Positions 62,235-64,000 of a stretch of 64,000 nt of DNA are shown one piece after another. The notes under the pieces were generated by a model that was not told the DNA's origin, did not search any database, and saw nothing but the letters and a program-made list of their open reading frames with translations. Each line of letters starts with the position of its first letter. Position 1 is the stretch's first letter. The translations under genes and the position numbers were made by a program. This stretch comes from Ecdyonurus torrentis (Eukaryota; Arthropoda; Insecta; Ephemeroptera; Heptageniidae), in the NCBI GenBank assembly GCA_949318235.1, contig OX439130.1:39634335-39698334 (forward strand). The letters are read 5' to 3'.

Positions 62235-64000
62235 TGTAATGCAAAATTTACTCAAAACTGTATAGTATAAAGGCAAACTTATGAGACGGTGATATGAAAG
62301 AATACTAAATAAAATAAAATACTGCTGCTTATATTATGACGTTATTTAAAGTTAAAAATAGAAATGAATATTCAGCCATATTCCCAAAAATAATTTCCAG
62401 CAAAGACATTGACAGCTTTCAATATTCCAATTCATCAATGAATATTTCTTTTATCTTTTATTCAAAGCTGTCAATCAAAACACACAGTGAATGAAAAATA
62501 TTGAACGTCATCGAGCACACAATTGCTCAAATCGATTCTGACGTCGGAATTTTCTTCTATAGAACTATAATATGTGCTCAAGATTTTTAATATTCTTTGA
62601 ATATTGCTAACAGTTACATTCATGAAATTACTGAAATTTTTAACCAAATTTGAGCCAAAAAATGAATTAAAAAGGACAAGAAGTTCGAATTTTGTTAAAA
62701 ATAAATTAATAATAATAACTCATAATACAGTACGAAGTGACTATCATTGAACCTTTGAGATTCATTAAAAAATACATTTCAATTTACTAAAGTTTCAAAT
62801 ACCCATTTGCTGGTAAAGCGAGTGTAAGAAAATTTCATTGTTGAATTTTTCCGGTAAGACGGTTACCGGAAGGTTAAAAAAAATTAATTAAGTGAAGTCA
62901 CAAAAGCTTACTTTTTTATGGTATAATATTTTCTTCTTTTATGTAAGATTATTACTATTTCTATTTCATAGTGAGGTAATAAAATGAACTTACATTTTTG
63001 TTACAGCTTGTTAATAAATTATATAGACATAATATAAAAGTCATATCCACTATATCAGTTCACCAATACTCTGCATTCATACTATCTATACTTATCTTAA
63101 TGGTTATCAAGTGAATCTCCTATTGATCCCAAACGGGAATTAGCGACATAAGAGTATATGATTGAATATTCATTAGACTATAGTTACTTTGCAAAGAGTA
63201 AACATGGTACTAGAATAATATTATTTTGAATGCAAATTACAGAAAGCAAACAAACTTTCACGGATTTTATCATGGTATCGTATAATATAGCAGTTTTAAT
63301 AATGCAGATGTTGCAAGAGTTATATGTAATTAAAGCATTGAGATGTATGGGAGGGAGGAAAGTATTTCACGAAACAATAATAAAATTAAAAGAACCAAGT
63401 AATGCTATATTATTATAAATATAAAAATGTAAAGAAGAACAAAAAGAATGAAGACAAAAAAAAAGGACAAAATTTAAAGCTATTTAGATGAACTTCTACA
63501 GAATTTTGGAAGCTTAAATTTTTAATACTAAAATAACCAAATAGAAATTCCACTATCACATATAATTTACTTGGATTAAATAAACTATGTAATTTATGTT
63601 GCTGTTATCATTGCTTAAATAATGTTGTTTTGGAATTGCATATATACATAATGCTGCGTACGCACGGTATAGCATATATTTATAATAATAATTATAATAA
63701 AGCTTTTATTGAGCAAATATATTACAATACAAACATTGCACATAGTCAAAAAAGTTGCTCAACAGGAGCAATTTATGATTACCTATTCAGAATAATTATT
63801 ATTCAATATTGTATAAATTATGTCGTTATGAATAAATATTACTGAAAACAGTTTTAAATAAGTTTTCGTTTTTACCGTATATGATTTTTACGGTGCACCT
63901 GTCCTGTTTTTTAAGGATTTCCACGCAAATTACCAGACATTCTGCCGTTATTTTACACTATATACTTTCTTAACAGTGCTTTAACCTTATTATTACATAT
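62235..64000. other. AT-rich non-coding stretch
   Basis: No gene, RNA or element recognised to the window end. Frames at 63230-63418 and 63630-63845 are short and AT-driven. Confidence 0.5.

Noticed and set aside
61672..62244. 190-codon minus-strand frame (Asn-Glu-Arg-Thr)n
   Set aside because: A stop-free tetranucleotide repeat is open in all six frames; there is no coding evidence outside the array.

Overview
This 64-kb window is very AT-rich eukaryotic DNA (roughly three quarters A+T by eye). It looks like intergenic or long-intron sequence from a large, repeat-laden invertebrate genome. The reasons are more than twenty long, nearly pure (GA/CT)n tracts, other microsatellites, several families of short inverted-repeat transposons, the 3' tail of a non-LTR retrotransposon, and the absence of any operon-like or dense coding organisation. 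I cannot place the species more precisely from sequence alone. I found no protein-coding gene I would defend: the open frames longer than 60 codons are low complexity, lie in microsatellites, or are mirrored inside palindromes. The only protein homology I recognise is a 38-residue remnant of a LINE reverse transcriptase C-terminus at 13729-13845 (minus strand).

Layout. 1-12 kb: AT-rich filler, a tRNA-like SINE head near 1.96 kb, two GA tracts and a 29-base G run. 12-19 kb: a 126-bp TA-flanked MITE, the LINE 3' end with a terminal stem-loop, CT tracts, a miRNA-like hairpin at 15.3 kb, a CpG-containing patch at 17.0-17.3 kb, and a 1.08-kb element with two 436-bp inverted arms. 20-28.5 kb: GA/CT tracts, a candidate SINE, a C/G-run hairpin, a 630-bp almost fully palindromic TTAA-bounded element, a 313-bp MITE with a 5-bp target duplication, a 97-bp tandem repeat, and a TTAA-bounded MITE carrying a nested LINE tail. 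28.5-38.8 kb: mostly unremarkable, with GA/CT/TA tracts and one CCAAT-rich MITE.

38.8-45.3 kb is the centre of interest. It is a 6.5-kb foldback (giant inverted repeat) element whose arms are built from diverged copies of one ~125-bp unit. The right arm contains a later 679-bp hAT-type MITE with an exact 8-bp target duplication, and the homologous position of the left arm is the intact empty site.

45-64 kb: more microsatellites, second copies of the TTAA MITE (51.1 kb) and of the 313-bp MITE (53.2 kb, inverted), a perfect 64-bp palindrome at 58.04 kb, a poly-A-tailed candidate retroposon at 58.8 kb, and a perfect 528-bp (TTCG)n array at 61.7 kb.

Nothing here suggests genes working together. 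The window records repeated colonisation by non-autonomous, hairpin-forming elements. Its most unusual structure is the foldback element and the order of events it preserves.
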